NCBI GenBank assembly: GCA_036554605.1
Contig: DATBMY010000172.1
Coordinates: 1 to 13,935 of the forward strand
DNA length: 13,935 nucleotides
From: DATBMY01 sp036554605
GTDB taxonomy: Bacteria; Acidobacteriota; Blastocatellia; UBA7656
Direction: 5' to 3'
Shown here: piece by piece, positions 1 through 5,855 of the stretch
How the letters are laid out: the number at the start of each line of letters is the position of its first letter
How positions within the stretch are numbered: position 1 is the stretch's first letter
Made by a program: the position numbers and the translations under genes
Notes under the pieces: generated by a model
Told to the model about the DNA's origin: nothing
The model's database searches: none
What the model saw: only the letters and a program-made list of their open reading frames with translations

Positions 1-1
1 C

Positions 2-754
2 GTGACGATGAGCTTCAACGCGACGGCGCCGGGTGTGGCTGGAGGCTACAATTTCCAGTGGCAGATGTTCCAGAGCGGGGTCGGTTACTTCGGCTCGCCG
101 AGCACCAATGTCGCAGTCAACGTCACTTCCAGCGGGGGCGGGCAGACTAATAATGCCGCGTTCGTTTCTCAAAGCGTCCCGTCGTCGATGACCGCCGGGC
201 AGACGACCTCGGTTACGGTAACGATGAGCAATAGCGGAACGACGACGTGGGCGGCAGGCAGCTACTTCCTGAGATCGCAGAACCCGGTCGATAACATGAC
301 GTGGGGTGTGAACCGGGTCAATCTCGCCGCGCCGGTCACGCCGGGCAACAACGCCACGTTTACATTTAATGTGACCGCGCCTGCCGCGACAGGATTATAC
401 AACTTCCAGTGGCGCATGGCGCAGGACGGTGTCGGATCGTTTGGAGATACTGGTCTGAACGGCGTGGTCAACGTGACATCGGGCGCGGTCGCGCCGCTCG
501 CGATAACTACAACCTCGATACCGCATGGCAACCGATTTGTGTCATACAGCGCACAGATCAACGTGACCGGAGGCGAGGCTCCTTATACATGGACAGTGTC
601 GAGCGGAACGCTCGCGCCGGGGCTGACGCTCAACAGCAACACCGGCGTCATAAGCGGAACGCCGACCACGGCGGGGACATACATCTTCACGGTCACCGTC
701 AGGGACCAGGGAGGTCGCAGCACCAGCAGGTCCTACAAGTTCGCCATCAGGTAA
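2..754 (+). CDS. C-terminal part of an Ig-domain surface protein (NBR1-type Ig repeats plus He_PIG domain), 5' end outside the window
   Basis: The reading frame is open at the left edge, so only the last 250 or so residues are visible. Residues 1-42 are the end of one NBR1-type Ig-like domain and residues 50-157 are a complete second one; both carry the repeated block YNFQW(Q/R)M..(S/D)GVG.FG. Residues 165-248 form a putative-Ig (He_PIG) domain with the typical APYTW, LAPGLTLN and GVISGTPT blocks. No enzyme domain or sorting anchor is visible. The composition (Thr, Asn, Gly, Val rich, no Cys) suits an exported adhesive or scaffolding stalk, perhaps of a secreted hydrolase whose catalytic domain lies upstream. 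The domain assignment is from recognition; the function of the whole protein is unknown. Confidence 0.8.
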   Translation: MTMSFNATAPGVAGGYNFQWQMFQSGVGYFGSPSTNVAVNVTSSGGGQTNNAAFVSQSVPSSMTAGQTTSVTVTMSNSGTTTWAAGSYFLRSQNPVDNMTWGVNRVNLAAPVTPGNNATFTFNVTAPAATGLYNFQWRMAQDGVGSFGDTGLNGVVNVTSGAVAPLAITTTSIPHGNRFVSYSAQINVTGGEAPYTWTVSSGTLAPGLTLNSNTGVISGTPTTAGTYIFTVTVRDQGGRSTSRSYKFAIR

Positions 755-791
755 GGACCTGATAAACGAATTGAGCGTCCTGGACTTCATT

Positions 792-838
792 CAGGCCCGG
801 CGTTATTCAACTTGAATAACGCCGGGCCTGCTTCTTTT
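792..838 (+). terminator. Strong intrinsic terminator after the Ig-domain gene
   Basis: The arms 792-810 and 812-830 are perfect reverse complements over 19 bases around a single base; realistically about 17 bp with a 5-nt loop. A pyrimidine/T-rich tail (cttctttt) follows. It lies 37 bp past the stop codon and isolates this gene from the downstream kinase gene. Confidence 0.9.
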
Positions 839-911
839 GTCAAAGCCTGATCTTCCCGGACGAACTTTTGACCTGCTGTATCCTGGCTCTCTAATTGCGT
901 ATGCTAAATTT

Positions 912-1814
912 ATGAAGAAAGTAGGCGTCATCGTCAACGTCAGCGCCGGAGCAGCCGAGGGAGGGCGGATGATTGATGCGATAAGAACGCTATTTGAAAG
1001 GCACGGCGTGCGGCCGTTTATCGAGATTGCGCGGGGCAGGCGATTGCGCGATGTCGCTCGCCGCATGCGATTGGAGCGGTTCGATATGGTAGTGGCGGCG
1101 GGCGGGGACGGGACCGTCAGCGCGGTCGCCTCGGCTCTGGCTGGAAGCGAGACGGTGCTGGGCGTTCTGCCGATAGGCACGCTCAACCACTTCGCGCGCG
1201 ATATAGGGATCCCGCTCGACACCGAGCAAGCGGTCGCGGCCATATGCTCGGGCGAAACGAGAAGCGTAGATGCGGCATCGGTCAATGATCAGGTATTCAT
1301 CAACAACTCGAGCCTCGGGCTCTATCCCGATCAGGCGAGGCTCAGGCAGAGGTGGCGCGGCAAGATCGGCCGATGGCCCGCGTTGATACTGGCTTCAATT
1401 GTTGTGCTTACACGCTTCCCGTTTTTGCGCATAGTAGCGATATTCAACGGGAAGCGTGTAAGCCGCCGCTGCCCGATGGTGCTTGTGAGCAACAATCGCT
1501 ATCGCCTTGAGCCGGGGAGGCTGGCCGAGCGCGAGCGATTGGATGAATATGTGCTGGGGATATATTTGCTAAATGACGAAGGCAGAACGGGGCTTCTGCG
1601 AATAGCGATGCACAGCCTCATATACAGCCCGGAGGAGGCATCGAGTTTCGAAAGCGGCGCGGCGCGTGAGGTGATCCTGCACACGCGCAGGCGACATGTG
1701 CGCGTAGCGGTCGACGGCGAGGTCTTTAAATTCAAATCGCCGCTGCTGTTTAAATCACTACCCGGCGCGCTGCGCGTAATCAGAGGTCAGGGGTCGGGGG
1801 CCGGAGGCCGGTAG
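912..1814 (+). CDS. YegS/BmrU-type diacylglycerol (lipid) kinase family protein
   Basis: A 300-residue protein of the DAGK catalytic superfamily, which phosphorylates lipid or sphingoid substrates with ATP at the inner membrane face. Visible marks: the N-terminal strand VGVIVN (4-9), the nucleotide-binding GGDGT (64-68) in VVAAGGDGTVSAVASAL, GTLNHFARDIGIP (89-101), and a C-terminal beta domain with VAVDGE (265-270). The family length is about 290-330 residues. The start at ATG 912 is chosen because it begins directly at the conserved first strand. The frame extends upstream to a TTG at 837, but that would overlap the preceding terminator. No Shine-Dalgarno precedes 912. The last ten codons lie in a GC-rich repeat (1784-1811), so the C-terminal tail (Gly/Arg rich) is probably not ancestral. 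The exact lipid substrate cannot be read from the sequence. Confidence 0.85.
   Translation: MKKVGVIVNVSAGAAEGGRMIDAIRTLFERHGVRPFIEIARGRRLRDVARRMRLERFDMVVAAGGDGTVSAVASALAGSETVLGVLPIGTLNHFARDIGIPLDTEQAVAAICSGETRSVDAASVNDQVFINNSSLGLYPDQARLRQRWRGKIGRWPALILASIVVLTRFPFLRIVAIFNGKRVSRRCPMVLVSNNRYRLEPGRLAERERLDEYVLGIYLLNDEGRTGLLRIAMHSLIYSPEEASSFESGAAREVILHTRRRHVRVAVDGEVFKFKSPLLFKSLPGALRVIRGQGSGAGGR
1784..1811. repeat. GC-rich GGGGTC-type dispersed repeat, copy 1
   Basis: Contains aggggtcggg and ggaggccgg. The same blocks occur at 5119-5150 in reverse complement (aggggtctgagg, ggaggccggg) and, in a looser form, at 4636-4670. This copy overlaps the 3' end of the YegS gene, and the stop codon follows immediately. 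Confidence 0.55.
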
Positions 1815-1822
1815 GGCTTTCA

Positions 1823-1850
1823 TATCAAATTTAAGAATTGAGATTTGATA
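1823..1850. repeat. AT-rich inverted repeat between the kinase and phosphoesterase genes
   Basis: tatcaaat (1823-1830) pairs with atttgata (1843-1850) around a 12-nt loop. There is no T tail, so it is not a good terminator. A similar AT-rich palindrome sits before the HNH gene at 9085-9100. Confidence 0.4.
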
Positions 1851-1893
1851 ACGCGGCTCACCGGCCATCAATCACTGACAACTGCGCACTGAC

Positions 1894-2718
1894 ATGGCGA
1901 CGATACTTCACTTTTCGGACATACATTTTGGCGGGCCGCAGGCGCCCAACTGGGCCGACGCCGTCTTATCGGATATAGATAGGCTGAAACCGACGGTTGT
2001 TGCCGTCTCGGGCGATTTAACGCAGCGCGCGCGCGCGAGTCAGTTTCGCGCAGCCCGCGCCTTTCTCGACCGCATAAGCGCGCCGCTCGTAGTCGTTCCC
2101 GGCAATCACGACGTACCGCTCTGGAACGTCTTTGATCGCTTCTTATCGCCGCGCGAAAAATACAGGCGATGGATTACCGGTGATTTGAACCCCGTCTTCG
2201 AGAGCGACGATATTTTTGTCATGGGGATCGATACCACGCGAAGCTTTACGATCAAAGGCGGGCGCGTGAGCAGCCGCGAAATAGACCGTATGCGAAACCG
2301 CATACGCCAGGTCGCGGGCGACCGTATAAAGGTGATAGTCGCCCATCACCCGTTCGTACAGCCGCCCGGCTTTGAGCGCGAAGAGACGGTTGGCGGGCTA
2401 CGGCGCGCGCTCGCGCTCTTTAAAGAGCGTGGAGTCGACATAGTCTTGACGGGACACCTGCACCAGTCGCACAGCCATCTCCACCTGGAAGGCGGGCGGG
2501 CGATATTGCTTGCGCAGGCAGGCACCGCGGCTTCCTTGCGCGGCCGGGGCGCCGAGCGCCAGAGGAACTCTTTTAACTTTATCGAAGTAACGCGCCAACA
2601 GGTGCGAGTCACCAGCCACCTGTATTGCGAAGCGAGCGGCAGCTTTACTCCCGCGCTCTCCAAACAGTGGCCTCGCGATCTTTTCTCTTTGGCGCGTGCC
2701 GACACACCGGGCGCTTAA
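1894..2718 (+). CDS. Calcineurin-like metallophosphoesterase (CpdA-like class III phosphodiesterase)
   Basis: A 274-residue protein with the full two-metal phosphoesterase signature: DIH (9-11), GDLTQRA (40-46), GNHD (70-73), a histidine in VAHHPF (149-154) and GHLHQSH (187-193). The order and spacing match the CpdA/Icc branch, which hydrolyses cyclic nucleotides, although relatives act on other phosphodiesters or phospholipids. No signal peptide or membrane segment is seen, so it is probably cytoplasmic. The start ATG 1894 puts the first metal motif at residue 9, as in the family; no clear Shine-Dalgarno precedes it. It follows the lipid kinase gene by 79 bp on the same strand and may be co-transcribed. 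The family is certain, the substrate is not. Confidence 0.88.
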   Translation: MATILHFSDIHFGGPQAPNWADAVLSDIDRLKPTVVAVSGDLTQRARASQFRAARAFLDRISAPLVVVPGNHDVPLWNVFDRFLSPREKYRRWITGDLNPVFESDDIFVMGIDTTRSFTIKGGRVSSREIDRMRNRIRQVAGDRIKVIVAHHPFVQPPGFEREETVGGLRRALALFKERGVDIVLTGHLHQSHSHLHLEGGRAILLAQAGTAASLRGRGAERQRNSFNFIEVTRQQVRVTSHLYCEASGSFTPALSKQWPRDLFSLARADTPGA

Positions 2719-2943
2719 AAGAGATTCGGTACACAAAATTGTCCGATTAGTGAACACCAGCGATTACTTTCTGTCTATGAAGCGGCCATTTTATAGGAGT
2801 TTTATAAAGTTACGGCTCGCCGGGAAGATGGCACAACCGTTGCAAAAACATAATACGTCAATGAGGCTGATTGCCTCGATTGCAAAGCGCCCCGGCCGTG
2901 CTGGCGCGCAAGGGGGAGCAGAAAAATTTAAGGGAGGAACGCT

Positions 2944-3093
2944 ATGCTTTGGACTATCTTCGTAATTCTGTTGGTTCTGTGGTTACTCGGACTTTTGGCG
3001 GACTTTGGAGGCGGGCTTATACATCTGTTGCTGGTTGTTGCGGCAATCGTGCTGCTCTTCAACCTGTTCGCCGGTCGTCGCACGGTGGTTTAG
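2944..3093 (+). CDS. lmo0937-family small membrane protein (49 aa)
   Basis: An ORF of 49 codons starting MLWTIFVILLVLWLLG and ending FAGRRTVV. Two hydrophobic segments (about 2-19 and 25-43) are separated by a short Gly-rich, Asp-containing turn (ADFGGG), and a basic tail follows. This is the pattern of the lmo0937 family of mini-membrane proteins, which are widespread, often stress-induced and of unknown mechanism. A strong Shine-Dalgarno (agggagg, 2931-2937) stands 6 nt before the ATG, and a terminator follows 29 bp after the stop, so this is a compact single-gene unit. The 225 bp upstream (2719-2943) hold no other supported gene. Confidence 0.8.
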   Translation: MLWTIFVILLVLWLLGLLADFGGGLIHLLLVVAAIVLLFNLFAGRRTVV

Positions 3094-3122
3094 CTCGGCG
3101 ACGGAAATCCGATTCAATAAAG

Positions 3123-3179
3123 AAGCTGATGCGCTCGCTCGCCTGTCACGGATGAGCGCGCATCAGCTTTTCGCTTTTT
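3123..3179. terminator. Terminator after the small membrane protein gene, possibly bidirectional
   Basis: A 12-bp perfect stem, aagctgatgcgc (3123-3134) with gcgcatcagctt (3158-3169), is followed on the plus strand by ttcgcttttt. On the minus strand the stem is followed by ctttattg, so it might also stop leftward transcripts. Confidence 0.75.
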
Positions 3180-3210
3180 AAACAGCGCCCACCATCCGAG
3201 CGATCCGACT

Positions 3211-3258
3211 TTATATCTCTACCTTATCGCCGCGCCGCTTGCCACGGGTGGTTGCCAT
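3211..3258 (-). CDS. Possible 15-codon basic micro-ORF
   Basis: On the minus strand an ATG at 3258 opens MATTRGKRRGDKVEI and stops. A GGGGAG stretch lies about 10 nt before the ATG, and the terminator stem 3123-3169 lies 40 bp past the stop. The peptide is strongly basic and resembles nothing I know. It could equally be chance coding on the minus strand upstream of the transporter gene. Confidence 0.15.
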   Translation of the reverse strand: MATTRGKRRGDKVEI

Positions 3259-3317
3259 AGCATATTCTCCCCTACCGTCGTTAAGCAGCCCCCGAAGAAC
3301 AATAGAAAGATAAAAGC

Positions 3318-4634
3318 ATGAATGACCGCCGCGAGACTTTCGGATGGTATGTATACGACTGGGCTAACTCAGCCTTCTACACAACAGTGGTCACCGTCTT
3401 TATGGGACCTTATCTTACGGAGGTCGCGAAAGCGGCGGCCGACGGCGAAGGATTCATTCACCCTTTCGGCATAGCGATCCGCGCCGGGTCCTTCTATCCC
3501 TTAGCGGTATCCCTGTCGGTATTTTTCCAGATGATATTCTTGCCGTTGCTTGGCGCGATAGCCGACTACTCTCATATGAAAAAGCATATGCTCGGCTTCT
3601 TCGCCTACGTGGGGGCGTTCGCAACCATGGGGATGTATTTTCTGGAGGGCGACAGGTATCTGCTGGGCGGCGCGCTTTTCGTTATAGCCAATTTCAGCAT
3701 CGGCGCTTCCATAGTCTTTTATAACGCTTTCTTGCCGGAGATCGCGAGCCCCGACCGCCGCGACGCGGTGTCGTCGAACGGCTATGCGGTCGGCTATCTT
3801 GGCGGCGGGCTGTTGCTGGCGGCTAACCTCGTCTTGTTCGCCAACGCCGAGCGCTTAGGCATAAGCACTGGCCACGCCGTGCGCATAAGCCTGACTTCCG
3901 CGGGGATATGGTGGGCGACCTTTACGCTCATCCCGATGTTATTGCTAAAACAGCGCGAAGCGGTAAAGAGATTGCCCCCGGGGCAGAGCCGTCTGACGGT
4001 CGGGTTCAAGCAGCTTCTTCACACGCTGAAGGGTCTGCGGGGCTATCCGCATACGCTGCTGTTTTTGCTCGCCTACCTGCTTTATAACGACGGGATCCAA
4101 ACGGTAATCGCGCTCGCGTCGCAATTCGGCCGCGACGAGCTGGGGCTCGAAGTTTCGACGCTGACAACCGTGGTGCTGATGGTGCAGTTCATCGCTTTGT
4201 TCGGCGCAATCCTTTTCCGGTACATCGCGCGCGCCGCCGGCACCAAGCGCGCGATCATTATAAGCGTAATCATATGGAGCGCGCTGGTGCTTTATGCTTA
4301 CGGGGCGCTTCGGACCGAGCGCGACTTTTACATAATGGGCGCGGTAAGCGGCATTGTGCTCGGCGGCAGCCAGGCGCTCAGCCGGTCGCTATTTTCGCTG
4401 ATGGTGCCGCATGGGAAAGAAGCGGAGTATTTCAGTCTTTATGAGATAAGCGATAAGGGGACGAGCTGGCTTGGCCCGGCGGTCTTCGCGCTGACTTATC
4501 AATTTACGGGCAAATATCGCCTTGCGATTCTCTCTCTTGTGACTTTCTTCGTTCTCGGGCTCATCCTTCTGCTTTTCGTCAACGCGCGGAAAGCTATCGG
4601 CGAGGCTGGCAACGAGGCGCCCGAGCGGGTGTAA
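3318..4634 (+). CDS. MFS transporter of the UMF1 (Atg22-like) family
   Basis: A 438-residue polytopic membrane protein with about 12 hydrophobic segments. The N-terminal GWYVYDWANSAF (residues 9-20) is the hallmark of the UMF1/Atg22 branch of the major facilitator superfamily. Other family-like stretches are the first cytoplasmic loop AIADYSHMKKH, and NAFLPEIAS followed by SSNGYAVGYLGGG in the middle. Eukaryotic Atg22 exports amino acids from the vacuole; the bacterial substrate is unknown. The length is typical of the family. ATG 3318 is the natural start, since the hallmark motif follows at once, but only a weak purine stretch (agaaag) precedes it. The gene stands alone between the terminator at 3123-3179 and the repeat at 4636. 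Confidence 0.88.
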   Translation: MNDRRETFGWYVYDWANSAFYTTVVTVFMGPYLTEVAKAAADGEGFIHPFGIAIRAGSFYPLAVSLSVFFQMIFLPLLGAIADYSHMKKHMLGFFAYVGAFATMGMYFLEGDRYLLGGALFVIANFSIGASIVFYNAFLPEIASPDRRDAVSSNGYAVGYLGGGLLLAANLVLFANAERLGISTGHAVRISLTSAGIWWATFTLIPMLLLKQREAVKRLPPGQSRLTVGFKQLLHTLKGLRGYPHTLLFLLAYLLYNDGIQTVIALASQFGRDELGLEVSTLTTVVLMVQFIALFGAILFRYIARAAGTKRAIIISVIIWSALVLYAYGALRTERDFYIMGAVSGIVLGGSQALSRSLFSLMVPHGKEAEYFSLYEISDKGTSWLGPAVFALTYQFTGKYRLAILSLVTFFVLGLILLLFVNARKAIGEAGNEAPERV

Positions 4635-4635
4635 G

Positions 4636-4670
4636 CCAGGGGTCGGGAATCAGGGGCCGGGGATCAGGGA
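4636..4670. repeat. GC-rich GGGGTC-type repeat, copy 2 (left flank of the four-helix-bundle gene)
   Basis: Internally repetitive: ccaggggtcggg, caggggccgggg and atcaggga follow one another, separated by a few bases. It begins one base after the transporter stop codon. Its first block is inverted relative to the copy at 5119-5150. Confidence 0.5.
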
Positions 4671-4689
4671 TGAGGAGCAGGCAGATAGC

Positions 4690-4695
4690 TATAAT
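4690..4695 (+). promoter_or_regulatory. Consensus -10 element for the four-helix-bundle gene
   Basis: A perfect TATAAT. No good -35 hexamer lies 16-18 bp upstream. Transcription would start near 4702, before the leader hairpin at 4711-4745. This argues against any start codon upstream of about 4702. Confidence 0.45.
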
Positions 4696-4710
4696 GCATC
4701 AGTTTCCATT

Positions 4711-4745
4711 TCTCCTGCGTCATAGTATGGGGAAAACGCAGGAGA
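4711..4745 (+). promoter_or_regulatory. Leader hairpin that covers the start region of the four-helix-bundle gene
   Basis: tctcctgcgt (4711-4720) and acgcaggaga (4736-4745) are perfect 10-nt reverse complements with a 15-nt loop. The 3' arm contains the purine-rich AGGAG and the first base of the likely ATG at 4745; the loop contains the alternative ATG at 4727. When folded it should hinder initiation. Confidence 0.5.
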
Positions 4746-5122
4746 TGGGTATCCGGAGTTACCGTGATTTGGATGTTTGGCGAAAAGCGATGGACCTGGT
4801 AGTAGGCTGCTATAAGATCACGAATCAATTCCCCAGGTCAGAAGTCTATGGTTTAACGAGCCAGGTTCGGCGCGCGGCTGTTTCAGTTCCTGCCAACATT
4901 GCGGAAGGTAATGGACGCAGCCATACCAAAGAGTATCTCCATCATCTTTCCGTGGCTTACGGCTCGCTAATGGAAGTTGAAACTCACCTCCAGATCGCGG
5001 CCAGGCTTAACTATATCAATGAAGCCTCATTAAACGCTTTGCTTGATAGAAGCGGGGAAGTTGGTCGCATGCTCAACGGCTTGATCCAATCTCTAAACCG
5101 AAAACTGCAAACAACGCCCTGA
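4745..5122 (+). CDS. Four-helix-bundle protein (23S rRNA intervening-sequence / S23 family)
   Basis: A protein of about 125 residues starting MGIRSYRDLDVWRKAM, the classical opening of the four-helix-bundle family first seen encoded in 23S rRNA intervening sequences. Other family blocks are YGLTSQVRRAAVSVPANIAEG and the KEYLHHLSVAYGSLMEVETH region, which form the helices. Members form homopentamers; the role is unclear, perhaps nucleic-acid binding. The frame is open further upstream (Met codons at 4694 and 4727), but the TATAAT at 4690 and the conserved N-terminus favour 4745, with 4727 as the alternative. It is not inside an rRNA here. It is flanked by inverted GC-rich repeats (4636-4670, 5119-5150), the right one overlapping the stop, and its base composition is less GC-rich than its neighbours. 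Both suggest an acquired module. Confidence 0.85.
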   Translation: MGIRSYRDLDVWRKAMDLVVGCYKITNQFPRSEVYGLTSQVRRAAVSVPANIAEGNGRSHTKEYLHHLSVAYGSLMEVETHLQIAARLNYINEASLNALLDRSGEVGRMLNGLIQSLNRKLQTTP

Positions 5123-5150
5123 CCCCCGGCCTCCGACCTCAGACCCCTGG
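5119..5150. repeat. GC-rich GGGGTC-type repeat, copy 3 (right flank of the four-helix-bundle gene)
   Basis: Contains gacccccggcctccgacctc and agacccctgg. In reverse complement it begins ccaggggtctg, like the left flank (ccaggggtcgg), and continues with ggaggccggg as in copy 1. It overlaps the end of the four-helix-bundle gene and abuts the stop codon of the Nfu gene at 5151. Confidence 0.55.
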
Positions 5151-5747
5151 TTATTTCGACGCCGCGTAATACGGGTTCTGCCCCATGGCGTGGTCTGTAG
5201 TGTCAAAGACTTCGCGGACCTGCGGGACATTTTCGCGTATGAGCCGCTCGACGCCTTGCTTCAAAGTCATGTCGGCGGCGCCGCACCCCTGGCACCCTCC
5301 GCCCATGCGTATGAAGACGTTGTCATCCTGAACGTCGAGCAATTCAATATATCCGCCGTGCGACGCGACGCCCGGGTTTATCATCTCGTCGAGCACCTGC
5401 TGGACGCGGGAGCGGACCTCTTCGGACGGCAGGCGGTCGCCTTCGTGAATCTCGGGCGGAGGATTGAAATGGGTTCTGATGGCCGATCCTACGCGCTTGC
5501 CGATTTGCCGCCAGTCTTCCGCCCCTTCCTGGGTTACCGCGACCGTGTAACCGTCAAGCTCTACCATCGATATGCCCGGTATGCGGAAGAGTCGCTCGGC
5601 CAGGTCGTTTTCTTTCGCTTCTTCCGCGCTATTGAATGCAGCCTTCCCGGAATAAACCGGCCTGTCGACCGTGAATCGGCATATGTGAATATCCTGCCGG
5701 TCAACCTCTGCGCGTATCTGAATATTATTCGAGATCGGTGAACTCAT
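5151..5747 (-). CDS. Nfu/NifU-type iron-sulfur cluster carrier
   Basis: A 198-residue cytoplasmic protein with two domains. Residues 1-95 resemble the Nfu N-terminal scaffold domain (RLFRIPGISMVELDGYTVAV at 52-71, then a DW pair). Residues 108-185 are a NifU C-terminal domain with its cluster-binding CxxC in GGGCQGCGAAD (Cys152, Cys155) and the preceding INPGVASHGG. Such proteins hold a 4Fe-4S cluster between two subunits and pass it to apo-enzymes. The start ATG 5747 has a good Shine-Dalgarno (AAGGAG at 5760-5755, 7 nt spacing). It lies 108 bp downstream of the extended radical SAM gene on the same strand, so it could load that enzyme's cluster; a TATAAT-like signal between them allows independent expression. 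The annotation as an Fe-S carrier is firm. Confidence 0.88.
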   Translation of the reverse strand: MSSPISNNIQIRAEVDRQDIHICRFTVDRPVYSGKAAFNSAEEAKENDLAERLFRIPGISMVELDGYTVAVTQEGAEDWRQIGKRVGSAIRTHFNPPPEIHEGDRLPSEEVRSRVQQVLDEMINPGVASHGGYIELLDVQDDNVFIRMGGGCQGCGAADMTLKQGVERLIRENVPQVREVFDTTDHAMGQNPYYAASK

Positions 5748-5793
5748 ATCCTCGCTCCTTTATCTATACCAGTCGTATAACTGCTCGCCTCCG

Positions 5794-5799
5794 ATTATA
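5794..5799 (-). promoter_or_regulatory. Possible -10 element for the Nfu gene
   Basis: The minus strand reads TATAAT, with the Nfu Shine-Dalgarno about 34 nt downstream. No convincing -35 hexamer is seen, but a 16-nt palindrome (5820-5835) lies about where activators or repressors would bind. Confidence 0.3.
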
Positions 5800-5819
5800 A
5801 ACGATCAGGGTGGCGTGCG

Positions 5820-5835
5820 GCCACACATGTGTGGC
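5820..5835. promoter_or_regulatory. Perfect 16-nt palindrome between the radical SAM and Nfu genes
   Basis: gccacacatgtgtggc equals its own reverse complement. It could be a dimeric regulator's operator for the Nfu promoter, or a short hairpin after the radical SAM stop. It has no T tail on either strand, so it is weak as a terminator. Confidence 0.4.
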
Positions 5836-5855
5836 ATCCGCGTCTTATCTCTATC

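Noticed and set aside
2696..3155. Two plus-strand ORFs (89 and 94 codons) around the small membrane protein
   Set aside because: One overlaps the phosphoesterase 3' end. The other overlaps the lmo0937-type gene out of frame. Neither has a Shine-Dalgarno or a recognisable domain.
5190..5741. Plus-strand ORF of 183 codons
   Set aside because: Exact antisense of the Nfu-type gene, which has the CxxC cluster motif and a good Shine-Dalgarno.
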